Below, in pieces: positions 55,574-64,000 of a stretch of 64,000 nt of DNA (positions are counted from its first letter, which is position 1; each line of letters starts with the position of its first letter). The stretch is from the NCBI RefSeq assembly GCF_002000025.1, contig NZ_MUZV01000011.1, forward strand, positions 40,343 through 104,342, in the 5' to 3' direction. This DNA is from Cognaticolwellia aestuarii. Lineage in GTDB: Bacteria; Pseudomonadota; Gammaproteobacteria; Enterobacterales; Alteromonadaceae. The position numbers were made by a program, and so were the translations under genes. Under the pieces are notes generated by a model, which was not told the origin of the DNA, made no database searches, and worked only from the letters and a program-made list of their open reading frames with translations.

Positions 55574-55724
55574 GTTGCCTAATTAAAGATTTTTGTTACA
55601 TATAGATAACAAATGATTACAAAGTTTGGTTTTTTGTGCATACTAGCGACTATTGCAGCTAAGTCGTTACTTTATTGAGCTCAATATTTTTAATAAAAAT
55701 AATAAGAACAGGCAAATTTGAGAC

Positions 55725-56888
55725 ATGAAACACTTTCGCTTTATCACTATTGCGGCAACATATTTTGCTTTTAGTGCTTTGGTTAATGCAGAAACAGATA
55801 ATAATATTCAATTTAATTTAGCAGCAGAAGCTGGCTATATTGATAATTTTCTGTATCAAACGCGTGATGAGCAAAGTACCGCATATTATACCTTGTCATC
55901 TGACTTGGTCTTTACATCAAAAATGCAGCAATCAGCATTTGACCTTGATGCCAACGTAACAGGACATTTTTTTGATAAATTTGAAAATGACCAGCATACT
56001 AACGTCACCCTCAAGCCGAAATATCAGTATAAACTCAGTCAAAATCAACGCTTTTATATGTCTGCCCTTTGGCTCGACCGTTATGTCTATCGTGGTGAAG
56101 GCTTATCTTTAGGTGAGGCGGAAAGTTTAGCAGAGGGAGATAAAAAGAAAAATGTTGGTGCAACTGCCGGTTATGAATATGGTACGACAGCATCACAGGC
56201 GAAATTGAATTTTAATGTTGCTTACAATAAGAGTGAATTTACCACTCGTCGTGATTTGACGAATAAGCTTGATACCGAGGTGTTGCAGCTAAATTCTAGC
56301 TTTGATTACTTATTATCTGGTAAAACTTATTTAGCATTTGATATTGACTATAAAGCGATTGAGTATCCTAATGATTTGCTGATTAACCGGGATAGTATTA
56401 CGGGTCTTGTTGGCATTAAATGGTCAACTACTGTCATCAGTGAGTTAAGTTTTCTATTGGGTTACCAAAAACTTAAGTTTGAAGATAGCCGATTAAGTGA
56501 TGATGACGCGTTTAAATGGCAATTTGATTATACTTGGCGTCCTTCCGATTTTACACAAATGCATTTTGTTTCAGATCGTAAATTTGATGAGAGCAACCGT
56601 TTACTGAGTAGCTATCGCTTAGCTCAACGATATCAAATAGATTTGACGCATGCTATTAGCGAGCAGTTAAATGTTTTTGTTGCCGTAGGCCTTAATCAGC
56701 AGCAATTTTTTACACCAACAAGTAAGCAAAAAGAGGATTATGTATCTTCCACATTGCAGTTAAATTACCAATACAATGAGCGATTAACGCTGCAAGTTAG
56801 CTACGACTATAAATCATTAGAAGCAAACTATAGTGATATTGATTATCTCTATAACCGCCTAGGGTTGAGTATAAAGGTTGAGCTGTAA
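55725..56888 (+). CDS. Outer-membrane beta-barrel of the polysaccharide export cluster
   Basis: 387 aa. Signal peptide ends near VNA-ETD. The mature protein is built of alternating amphipathic strands with aromatic girdles (FDLDANVTGHFF, YKYKLSQN-type turns, RLGLSIKVEL end), the look of a 16-18-strand barrel of the BBP2 type. The adjacent gene encodes a short Wza-like protein that lacks its own membrane-spanning helix, so this barrel is a plausible outer-membrane pore for the polymer. That partnership is inference. The promoter probably lies in the 226-bp gap after the arg terminator, where a TTGTTA/TAACAA inverted repeat occurs (55593-55612). Confidence 0.75.
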   Translation: MKHFRFITIAATYFAFSALVNAETDNNIQFNLAAEAGYIDNFLYQTRDEQSTAYYTLSSDLVFTSKMQQSAFDLDANVTGHFFDKFENDQHTNVTLKPKYQYKLSQNQRFYMSALWLDRYVYRGEGLSLGEAESLAEGDKKKNVGATAGYEYGTTASQAKLNFNVAYNKSEFTTRRDLTNKLDTEVLQLNSSFDYLLSGKTYLAFDIDYKAIEYPNDLLINRDSITGLVGIKWSTTVISELSFLLGYQKLKFEDSRLSDDDAFKWQFDYTWRPSDFTQMHFVSDRKFDESNRLLSSYRLAQRYQIDLTHAISEQLNVFVAVGLNQQQFFTPTSKQKEDYVSSTLQLNYQYNERLTLQVSYDYKSLEANYSDIDYLYNRLGLSIKVEL

Positions 56889-57017
56889 TATGTTTTTATG
56901 TTGTGATTTTATTGCCAAAAGCGTCAATAACTTGTTGGCAGCAGATGATGCCAAGACTCGATAAAAGTAAGTTATGTTAGCTTTATGTAATTTTTATCAA
57001 TGATAGGGAAAAGTACC

Positions 57018-57527
57018 ATGCGATTTTTGATATTTTCTTTGTTGTTATTTTGGGGGCAAGCAGCAGCCAGTAATTATCAATTAGGGGCTGGTGATCAAAT
57101 TCAAATAACGGTGTATGGGGAGTCAGACCTTAGCAGCCAAATTAAAATTGATAAATCAGGAATTATTTCCTTTCCGTTTTTACCTGATATTGCCGTGGTA
57201 GGTTTAACGGTAAAAAATTTAGAAAATACGATAGCAAATGGTTTACGTGGTGATTATTTAATTGACCCACAAGTGACTGTTTCTATTGTTATGTACAGGC
57301 CTTTTTTTATTCATGGACAAGTAAAACGCCCCGGCGGTTACCCCTTTCAGGAAGATTTAACATTAGACAAAGCCATTGCCATCGCTGGCGGGTTAGCTGC
57401 ACGCGCATCAAAGTCATCATGGAATATTACGCGGTTAGTTAACGGAAAAAAAATGGTTTTTGAAGCTAATGTCGCAAGTGCAATCTTGCCGGACGACATT
57501 ATAGAAATTGAGCAAAGTTTTTTTTGA
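57018..57527 (+). CDS. Short Wza-like polysaccharide export (OPX) protein
   Basis: About 169 aa from the ATG at 57018, preferred because AGGGAA stands 7 nt upstream and MRFLIFSLLLFWGQAAA is a standard signal peptide; the ATG at 57000 adds six residues. NYQLGAGDQIQITVYGESDL opens the poly-export domain, and PFFIHGQVKRPGGYPFQ plus TLDKAIAIAGGL is one SLBB domain. There is no lipobox Cys and no C-terminal amphipathic helix, so it cannot itself cross the outer membrane like E. coli Wza. The gene ends in eight T running into TGA, overlapping the next start. Confidence 0.87.
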   Translation: MRFLIFSLLLFWGQAAASNYQLGAGDQIQITVYGESDLSSQIKIDKSGIISFPFLPDIAVVGLTVKNLENTIANGLRGDYLIDPQVTVSIVMYRPFFIHGQVKRPGGYPFQEDLTLDKAIAIAGGLAARASKSSWNITRLVNGKKMVFEANVASAILPDDIIEIEQSFF

Positions 57528-59683
57528 AGACACAAGAAAGTGAAAACTTAATATCAACAAATGAAGAGGTTGAGTTAAAAGAAATTTTAACGCCGCTTTG
57601 GACTGGTCGTTGGAAAATTTTATTTTTTACGCTAATGATCACATTTTTTGTTGCCTTCTATCTTTCTCTACTCAAACCTTCATACCGAGCGACAGCCATT
57701 CTTCAAATTGGCAGCAATAAACCGGCTAATACTTTATCTATTAATGACGCGTTTAATGAGTCCAACGCAAGTAAAGAACAAATTCAAACCCAGTACGAAT
57801 TATTACGTTCGCGTAAGTTTGCCGAGCGCGTGATAAGACAGCTTAACTTGGTTCAACATAAAGAGTTCAATAGCGGTAAATACAACAGCAAATTTGCCAT
57901 GTTAGAAAGTATGGGTGGTCGTGACTCCGTGCCATCAGTCAGTGATATTGTTGGTCAATTTCAAAAGCAATTATCTATTGTGCCAATTGCAGGTACAGAG
58001 TTGGTGAAGATATCTTATGCATCGTTTTCTGCTGAGTTATCGCAGCAAGTCGCTAACCAAGTGGGTGTTACTTACCTTCAATATCAAGATGAAATTCATA
58101 GCGCGTCAAAAGAAACAACATCGCAATGGCTGGTTGATCAACTTGAAGAGCTCGGCAAGAAGTTACAAGTTTCTGAGTTATCGCTACAAACTTATCGAGA
58201 GGCTGAAGGTATAGTTGATATAGATGGGGTTGTAGGGCTGGTTGGCGCAGAGTTGACGGAGTTAACTTCTGAAACACTTAGAGCAGAAAAACTAGCCGAT
58301 GATCTCGCTATCTCCTATCAGAGCCTTAAAAAATATGATGGTGATATTGCAAAGTTAAGCGAACTGTATGAAATCAGTAATCATGCAACTTTACTGCAAT
58401 TACGAAGCGCCGAAGAAAAAGTTGCACGTAAATTCTTTGAACTCTCACAGCGGTATGGTCCTAAGCACCCGAAAAGAATAGCTGTTAACGCTGAATTAAT
58501 GTCGTTAAAAAATCGTATTACACAGCAGGTGTACGATATTGTAACTTCAATTGAAAAAGAATACTTTAGTGCTATAGAAAGAGCCAATGGTACCAAGCAA
58601 AGGCTGGCTATTGCCAAAAAAGACTACTTACGTTTAAGCCGGTTGCAAAATAAGTTTTCTCAACTGACCCGCGAAGTTGATACCAATAAAGAGCTTTATA
58701 ATAACTACTTAGTACGCTTAAAAGAGGCTGATGCTATGGGCAACTATAAAGCCAATTTTTATGTGCGTTTTATTGATAAGGCGATTATACCTAAAAGCCA
58801 ATTTGCGCCGAATAAAGCTTTGGTGATCGTGCTTACATTTATATTGTCTATCGCATTTATCTCCATCATTATTATTATGCGTGAACTGTTGGTGGATACA
58901 CTCAATTCTCGTCGTAAACTCGATAACTTTAATGAGGCAGCTATTCTCGCTGTTTTACCTAGAATTAAAGCGAGTACAACAGAGCGCAAAGAGGATGCCT
59001 ACAGCACTGATAATCGCTTTACTGAAGCGGTACGTACGTTACGCACCGCATTATTATTTAATAGTGAAAAAATACCACCAAAAGTTATCGCGATAACATC
59101 ATCAGTACCCAATGAAGGAAAGTCGACTGTTGCGCTGCATTTAGCCCGTTCTTTTAGTGAAATGGAAAAAGTCTTGTTGATTGAAGCGGATATGCGTCAT
59201 CCAACGATTGCTAAAAATATGAATTTGAACCAACATCGACCTGGCCTTTCAAATTTATTAGCTAAAACCCATCAAATTAATGAATGTATTATTCGCGATA
59301 AAAGTGTCAAATTAGATATTTTAACTTCAGGAATTTCTCCGGCTAATCCGTTAGCTTTTCTGTCTATGAAGCGCTTTAATATGTTAATCAAAGTGTTTGG
59401 TAATTTTTATGATCGTATTATTATTGAAACACCACCAGTGCATGCGGTTAGTGATGCGGTTATTATCTCTAAACTCGTTGATAGCGTACTTTATATTGTC
59501 CATGGCAATAAAACCAAGCGAGAACAAATATCTTCTGGCTTGAGGATGTTAAAGCAGGTTAATGCACCGATAGAAGGGGTGGTAATTAATCATAGTGAAA
59601 ACATTGATACTGATAAATACCAAAATAAATATTATACCGAACGGAGTAATATTATTAAGCTTGCGGCAAGAAAGCGTGGTTAA
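57524..59683 (+). CDS. Wzc-like polysaccharide co-polymerase and tyrosine autokinase
   Basis: 719 aa. A Wzz-type N-terminal domain with membrane helix about 33-52, a long periplasmic coiled-coil region, and a second helix (about 428-450) lead to a cytoplasmic BY-kinase domain: Walker A SSVPNEGKSTVALHLA (near 530), LLIEADMRHP (Walker A') and YDRIIIETPP (Walker B). The tail has clustered Tyr (DKYQNKYYTER), the usual autophosphorylation sites. It controls polymer length and export with the OPX protein. The start is TTG in a TTGA overlap with the upstream stop; no ATG occurs before the first helix. Confidence 0.9.
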   Translation: MKTQESENLISTNEEVELKEILTPLWTGRWKILFFTLMITFFVAFYLSLLKPSYRATAILQIGSNKPANTLSINDAFNESNASKEQIQTQYELLRSRKFAERVIRQLNLVQHKEFNSGKYNSKFAMLESMGGRDSVPSVSDIVGQFQKQLSIVPIAGTELVKISYASFSAELSQQVANQVGVTYLQYQDEIHSASKETTSQWLVDQLEELGKKLQVSELSLQTYREAEGIVDIDGVVGLVGAELTELTSETLRAEKLADDLAISYQSLKKYDGDIAKLSELYEISNHATLLQLRSAEEKVARKFFELSQRYGPKHPKRIAVNAELMSLKNRITQQVYDIVTSIEKEYFSAIERANGTKQRLAIAKKDYLRLSRLQNKFSQLTREVDTNKELYNNYLVRLKEADAMGNYKANFYVRFIDKAIIPKSQFAPNKALVIVLTFILSIAFISIIIIMRELLVDTLNSRRKLDNFNEAAILAVLPRIKASTTERKEDAYSTDNRFTEAVRTLRTALLFNSEKIPPKVIAITSSVPNEGKSTVALHLARSFSEMEKVLLIEADMRHPTIAKNMNLNQHRPGLSNLLAKTHQINECIIRDKSVKLDILTSGISPANPLAFLSMKRFNMLIKVFGNFYDRIIIETPPVHAVSDAVIISKLVDSVLYIVHGNKTKREQISSGLRMLKQVNAPIEGVVINHSENIDTDKYQNKYYTERSNIIKLAARKRG

Positions 59684-59753
59684 GGGAGCTTAACATTGTT
59701 TATGCCGTGGCTATTTTTGCGTACAATAGGCAAAATTCTTGATAGTCTCTGTT

Positions 59754-60788
59754 ATGAAAATACGCACTAACTTTTCTTTACAAACATTAAACAGCTTAAA
59801 TGTTCCTGCAAACACCCCGGAAATATTCTTTCCGACTAACCTAGAAGAGTTGTCAGAACTTCCACAGAGCAAGACGGCTAAGTGCTATATTTTAGGTGAG
59901 GGGACAAATACTTTATTTTGTGAGAAAAGTGCCCCTGTCATTATCAAGCCTAGCTTAGTTGGTATTGAGGTCTTTGAGAATGAAGCGTTTTTTCTGATCA
60001 GTGCTGCTTGTGCAGAAAACTGGCATGACTTTGTGCTGTTTTGCGTTAATAACGGTATGTACGGTTTAGAAAATTTAGCTTTAATTCCGGGCAGTGTTGG
60101 CGCGGCACCGGTGCAGAATATTGGTGCTTATGGTGTCGAAGTTGGCGATTTTATTGAGCGTATTACTTGGTTTGATTTTGCTTCACAAAAGCTATCTGAT
60201 TTTAGTAAAACAGATTGCCAATTTGCTTATCGCAACAGTTTATTCAAACAAGCTTTAAGTGGTAGAGGTATCATAACTCATGTTCATTTTGCTTTGCCAA
60301 AAGCTTGGCAAGCGGTCGATAGCTATCAAGGGCTTAATGAAATTGATTCACCAATAACCCCTCAAGCTATCATGGCGAAAGTAATGCAATTGCGTCAAGC
60401 CAAATTACCTGAGCCGAAGCAGCTACCTAATGCCGGTAGTTTCTTTAAAAACCCAGTGGTCACGGCTGATTTCTTTAACAAGTTACAAAAAAAATACCCA
60501 AGTATGCCTTTCTATAAGCAAGCTAATGGCGCTGTTAAATTAGCAGCCGGTTGGTTAATCGAACAAGCTGGACTAAAAGGCTTTCGTGAAGGCGGGGTTG
60601 GTGTTCATGAGAAACAAGCGTTAGTACTGATTAATTATGAAGGAAGACTTGGTCAGGAAGTGGTTGACTTTGCTTGCTTTATTCAGGACAAAGTACGTTC
60701 TAAATTTAATATTAATTTAGATCCTGAAGTTAGGTTTATTGGTAGTGATGGGCTAACAGATATTACTCGCTTAGGGGTTAAAAAATGA
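59754..60788 (+). CDS. murB: UDP-N-acetylenolpyruvoylglucosamine reductase
   Basis: 344 aa from the ATG at 59754 (MKIRTNFSLQTLNSLNVPA, the normal type I MurB start); the open frame extends to a TTG at 59739. LGEGTNTLFC binds FAD, NLALIPGSVGAAPVQNIGAYGVEV and YRNSLFK are core motifs, and LPNAGSFFKNPVV holds the catalytic Ser. It reduces the enolpyruvyl group with NADPH to form UDP-MurNAc. It overlaps birA by 4 bp. Confidence 0.96.
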   Translation: MKIRTNFSLQTLNSLNVPANTPEIFFPTNLEELSELPQSKTAKCYILGEGTNTLFCEKSAPVIIKPSLVGIEVFENEAFFLISAACAENWHDFVLFCVNNGMYGLENLALIPGSVGAAPVQNIGAYGVEVGDFIERITWFDFASQKLSDFSKTDCQFAYRNSLFKQALSGRGIITHVHFALPKAWQAVDSYQGLNEIDSPITPQAIMAKVMQLRQAKLPEPKQLPNAGSFFKNPVVTADFFNKLQKKYPSMPFYKQANGAVKLAAGWLIEQAGLKGFREGGVGVHEKQALVLINYEGRLGQEVVDFACFIQDKVRSKFNINLDPEVRFIGSDGLTDITRLGVKK

Positions 60789-61759
60789 AAGCTATTCGTG
60801 AGCAGTTAATACAAAAATTAGTTAAAGGCGAATTTTTGTCAGGGCAAATGCTAGGTGAAGAGTTAGGGGTTAGTCGTGCAGCAATCTCAAAGCATATTGG
60901 TGTTTTACAAGAAATGGGCTTTGATATATTCAGCGTTACAGGTAAAGGTTATCGATTAGCTCAACCTATTGAGTTGCTCGACGAAAGCCAAATTATTGGC
61001 CACTTGCAAGTGCTAGACGCTAATACAAAAGTGGAAGTGCATAATTTAATCGACTCAACAAATAGTTATTTAATGCGACGTTTACCTAATCAAAATACTG
61101 TTGGGCAAGTATGTATTGCCGAGTATCAAAGCGCAGGCAGAGGCAGAAGAGGGCGACAATGGATTTCTCCTTTTGGTTCTCATATTTATTTGTCGATGTA
61201 TTGGTATTTGGAACAAGGCATGTCTGCTGCTATGGGGTTAAGTGTTGTAGCAGCGCTTGCGGTGAGTGATGCCATTAACGCACTGTATCAAGTTGAAGTT
61301 GAATTGAAATGGCCAAATGATATCTACTTTAATGGTGTTAAACTCGCGGGTATTTTGATTGATCTTGAAGGGCAAGCCATGGAGCCTTGCCATTGTGTTA
61401 TTGGTATTGGCTTAAATATTAACATGTCAGAAAAGAGCGCAGAGTTAGTTGACCAGCCATGGACTGATTTATCGCGTGCTATTGGCGTTGATATTGATCG
61501 CAATATACTTGCGGCACATATCATTTCGGCCTTGCTTAAACGATTGAAAGTTCATCGAGAGACCGGTATCAATACCATGGTGAAAGAGTGGCAATCACAA
61601 GATTTTTACATCAATAAGCCTGTAGCCCTGATCACAGGTGAAAAAATCACTCGGGGAATATCTCGTGGTATAAATACCCAAGGTGCTCTGATGCTGGAAG
61701 TTAATGGTCAAGTTGGGCCTGTTTATGGTGGTGAAGTGAGCCTAAGGCCCAGCATATGA
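60785..61759 (+). CDS. birA: Biotin-protein ligase and biotin operon repressor
   Basis: 324 aa. The N-terminal winged helix (residues 1-60, LGEELGVSRAAISKHIGVLQ) indicates the DNA-binding class II type, so it is both repressor and ligase. The ligase domain has GRGRRGRQWISPFGSHIYLS (biotinyl-5'-AMP loop) and WPNDIYFNGVKLAGILID. It attaches biotin to AccB. It is coupled to murB upstream and coaX downstream by 4-bp overlaps, the standard order in this lineage. Confidence 0.95.
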   Translation: MKAIREQLIQKLVKGEFLSGQMLGEELGVSRAAISKHIGVLQEMGFDIFSVTGKGYRLAQPIELLDESQIIGHLQVLDANTKVEVHNLIDSTNSYLMRRLPNQNTVGQVCIAEYQSAGRGRRGRQWISPFGSHIYLSMYWYLEQGMSAAMGLSVVAALAVSDAINALYQVEVELKWPNDIYFNGVKLAGILIDLEGQAMEPCHCVIGIGLNINMSEKSAELVDQPWTDLSRAIGVDIDRNILAAHIISALLKRLKVHRETGINTMVKEWQSQDFYINKPVALITGEKITRGISRGINTQGALMLEVNGQVGPVYGGEVSLRPSI

Positions 61760-62484
61760 GATTGTTAATAGATGTTGGTAACACACAAGTTAAATATGTA
61801 TTTCAAGCGAATGAACTCGTACTTTCAGAGGTCGTATATCTTGATTATCAGAGTTTTCTAGCCGCAATGGCGCAGGGTAAATTTTCACACGTCAAACAAG
61901 TTGTGCTAGCTAATGTTCATAGTGATGAGATTAGCGATGCCATTAATCGTTGGGCAGTAGCTAACCAAATTGGTTTTATACAAGCACATAGTCAAGCGGC
62001 CGATTTTGGTGTGATATCGTCATATCAGCAGCCTGAACGCTTGGGCGTAGATCGATGGTTAGCGATGATAGGTGCTAGGCTACTTTATCCGAACAAAAAT
62101 TTACTTATTATCGACGCTGGCACTGCCACAACAGTGGATGTACTTGCTCAAAGTGGCCACCACTGCGGTGGCTGGATTATGCCCGGTGTACAGACTATGT
62201 TTGATAGCTTGTTAACTCGCACTCAAAAGATTATTGCAACGCCAAGTGAACATGCTAATTTGGCCTTTGGTACCGATAGCTCGGCTTGTTTAAATCATGG
62301 TAGTTGGGCAATGACGGTTGGGGCAATTAAGGAAGCTATTATTCAAGCTAACAGCATTCAGCCCATTGATAATATATTACTTACTGGCGGTAATGGCGAG
62401 GAGCTTACTAAGCTCATTGCTGATGTTGTTGTATTAGAGCCTAAGCTAATTTTTTATGGTTTAAGTTGTTTTAAACCACTTTAA
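61756..62484 (+). CDS. coaX: Type III pantothenate kinase
   Basis: 242 aa. DVGNTQVKYVF is the phosphate-1 motif, GVDRWLAMIGAR and IIDAGTATTVDVL the type III signatures, and GGWIMPGVQTM follows. It makes 4'-phosphopantothenate, the first step of CoA synthesis, and is insensitive to CoA feedback as a class. It is the last gene of murB-birA-coaX. Confidence 0.95.
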   Translation: MRLLIDVGNTQVKYVFQANELVLSEVVYLDYQSFLAAMAQGKFSHVKQVVLANVHSDEISDAINRWAVANQIGFIQAHSQAADFGVISSYQQPERLGVDRWLAMIGARLLYPNKNLLIIDAGTATTVDVLAQSGHHCGGWIMPGVQTMFDSLLTRTQKIIATPSEHANLAFGTDSSACLNHGSWAMTVGAIKEAIIQANSIQPIDNILLTGGNGEELTKLIADVVVLEPKLIFYGLSCFKPL

Positions 62485-62532
62485 TAGTAACTAATAGTGT
62501 TAAATCATCACTATTGTGGGTAAAAAACCATC

Positions 62533-62558
62533 AAACACATAAAAAGGTGTTTTTTTTT
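62533..62558 (+). terminator. Weak terminator after coaX
   Basis: AAACAC (62533-62538) pairs with GTGTTT (62547-62552), followed by a T tract through 62558. The stem is short and AT-rich but placed correctly between coaX and the tRNA promoter. Confidence 0.6.
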
Positions 62559-62569
62559 GCATTTTCCTG

Positions 62570-62598
62570 TTGCAAGCTAGAAAACATTACTCTAGAAT
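62570..62598 (+). promoter_or_regulatory. Stable-RNA promoter of the tRNA-tuf operon
   Basis: TTGCAA (62570-62575) and TAGAAT (62593-62598) are separated by exactly 17 bp, followed by a GC-richer discriminator (TCGCACC). It lies 20 bp before the first tRNA. Confidence 0.75.
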
Positions 62599-62617
62599 TC
62601 GCACCACTTAATGTAGT

Positions 62618-62693
<76 letters not shown>

Positions 62694-62728
62694 TTAATAC
62701 ATCACAATGTGATGTGATGATAAAATTT

Positions 62729-62813
62729 GGAGGGGTTCCCGAGTGGCCAAAGGGATCAGACTGTAAATCTGACGGCTCAGCCTTCGGTGGTTCGAATCCA
62801 CCTCCCTCCACCA
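62729..62813 (+). tRNA. tyrU: tRNA-Tyr (anticodon GTA)
   Basis: 85 nt with encoded CCA and a long variable arm typical of class II tRNA-Tyr. Acceptor GGAGGGG pairs with the 3' arm CCTCCC-type sequence, and the anticodon is GTA in ACTGTAAAT. Confidence 0.97.
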
Positions 62814-62842
62814 TTTTAACAGAGATAATCTGATAGAATTTA

Positions 62843-62917
<75 letters not shown>

Positions 62918-62932
62918 GTCTTTATAGAAAAT

Positions 62933-63008
62933 GCTGATATGGCTCAGTTGGTAGAGCGCACCCTTGGTAAGGGTGAGGTCGGCAGTTCGAATCTGCCTAT
63001 CAGCACCA
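62933..63008 (+). tRNA. thrT: tRNA-Thr (anticodon GGT)
   Basis: 76 nt with encoded CCA. GCTGATA pairs with TATCAGC. The loop TTGGTAA gives anticodon GGT. Last tRNA before tuf, 81 bp from its ATG. Confidence 0.97.
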
Positions 63009-63089
63009 CTTCTTTAGACCTTCTACAGATTAATCAATGTTTTAACTATATAAAATTAATTTATTTAATCTACCCAGAGGTATTTTAAG

Positions 63090-64000
63090 ATGGCTAAAGA
63101 AAAATTTGAACGTTCGAAACCACATGTTAACGTAGGTACAATCGGACACGTTGACCACGGTAAAACAACTTTAACAGCTGCTATCTCTGCGGTATTAACT
63201 AAAGTTCACGGTGGTGAAGTTAAAGATTTCGCACAAATCGATAATGCTCCAGAAGAGCGTGAGCGTGGTATTACTATTAATACTTCTCACATCGAGTACG
63301 ATACAGAAACACGTCACTACGCACACGTAGATTGCCCTGGCCATGCTGATTACATCAAAAACATGATCACAGGTGCAGCACAAATGGATGGTGCTATCTT
63401 AGTAGTTGCTGCTACAGATGGTCCAATGCCACAAACACGTGAGCACATCTTGTTATCACGCCAAGTTGGTGTACCTTTCATCATCGTATTCATGAACAAA
63501 TGTGACATGGTAGATGACGAAGAATTACTAGAATTAGTAGAAATGGAAGTTCGTGAACTTCTTAGCGAATACGAATTCCCAGGTGATGACTTACCAGTAA
63601 TTCAAGGTTCAGCTTTAGGCGCACTTCAAGGTGAAGAGAAGTGGGAAGCTAAAGTAATCGAACTTGCAGAAGCACTTGATACTTACATTCCAGAGCCAGA
63701 GCGTGCAATCGACGGTGCATTCATCATGCCTATCGAAGATGTATTCTCAATTTCAGGTCGTGGTACAGTTGTAACAGGTCGTGTTGAACGCGGTATTGTT
63801 AAAGTTGGTGATGAAGTAGAAGTTGTTGGTATCCGTGATACACAAAAATCAACTTGTACAGGTGTTGAAATGTTCCGTAAGCTTCTTGATGAAGGTCGTG
63901 CTGGCGAGAACTGTGGTGTTCTTCTACGTGGTCTTAAGCGTGAAGACGTAGAACGTGGTCAAGTACTATGTCAACCAGGTTCAATTTCTCCTCACACTAA
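63090..64000 (+). CDS. tuf: Elongation factor Tu, 3' end cut by window edge
   Basis: ATG at 63090 after AGAGG opens [27 protein letters not shown]. About 303 of the ~394 codons are in the window. G1 GHVDHGKT, G3 DCPGHADY, G4 NKCD and G5 SAL are intact, and domain 2 begins near residue 200. It brings aminoacyl-tRNA to the ribosome. Codon use is visibly more selective than in neighbours (many CGT, GGT, GTA, CTT), as expected for a very highly expressed gene. The frame has no stop before the window end. Confidence 0.98.
   Translation, partial: MAKEKFERSKPHVNVGTIGHVDHGKTTLTAAISAVLTKVHGGEVKDFAQIDNAPEERERGITINTSHIEYDTETRHYAHVDCPGHADYIKNMITGAAQMDGAILVVAATDGPMPQTREHILLSRQVGVPFIIVFMNKCDMVDDEELLELVEMEVRELLSEYEFPGDDLPVIQGSALGALQGEEKWEAKVIELAEALDTYIPEPERAIDGAFIMPIEDVFSISGRGTVVTGRVERGIVKVGDEVEVVGIRDTQKSTCTGVEMFRKLLDEGRAGENCGVLLRGLKREDVERGQVLCQPGSISPHT

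Overview
The window looks like the chromosome of a marine, AT-rich gammaproteobacterium of the Alteromonadales, most likely Colwelliaceae (Colwellia/Thalassotalea-like). This rests on conserved gene orders: pilMNOPQ-aroK-aroB-damX-dam next to mrcA; ompR-envZ facing pckA; an argCBFG operon ending in a fused argH(A); and murB-birA-coaX followed by the tRNA-Thr/Tyr/Gly/Thr-tuf operon. No rRNA, CRISPR array, phage or complete insertion sequence was seen. The species assignment is inference.

Layout. 0-7.7 kb: the end of an alpha/beta-hydrolase gene, a TPR periplasmic protein, yceH, a large stand-alone PLD-helicase-DUF3427 protein, a small orphan protein and a membrane M50 metalloprotease. 7.7-10.5 kb: a long AT-rich spacer, then a compact four-gene cluster of two clear DUF2589 paralogs, a 65-aa zinc-ribbon protein and a third, divergent DUF2589-like protein. 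It has no known function and is the best candidate here for an undescribed system. 10.8-12 kb: a divergent MltA-like exported protein.

12-23.4 kb: a surface-glycan locus made of two divergent operons. The minus-strand operon (pglC-, pglD-, pglE- and pglF-like) should make an undecaprenyl-linked bacillosamine-type sugar. The plus-strand operon carries an acetyltransferase, three glycosyltransferases, a Wzy-type polymerase/ligase and a Wzx flippase. No chain-length regulator or export gene is present there. An isolated export trio (beta-barrel, short Wza/OPX protein, Wzc-like tyrosine kinase) lies at 55.7-59.7 kb and could serve this locus.

23.4-32 kb: a FecA-like TonB receptor behind a Fur-like box, a thioredoxin-like exported protein, two small uncharacterised proteins (one LETM1-like), a 232-bp MITE-like element, ompR-envZ and pckA. 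32-44 kb: mrcA diverges from the type IV pilus assembly operon pilMNOPQ, followed by aroK, aroB, damX and dam. 44-46 kb: a DUF2970 protein and a 487-aa orphan protein.

46.5-55.5 kb: arginine biosynthesis, with argE divergent from argC-argB-argF-argG-argH(A)-argA; N-acetylglutamate synthase activity is apparently encoded twice. 59.7-64 kb: murB-birA-coaX in 4-bp overlaps, a strong stable-RNA promoter, four tRNAs and the start of tuf, which runs off the end. All calls come from reading the sequence; no database search was run.
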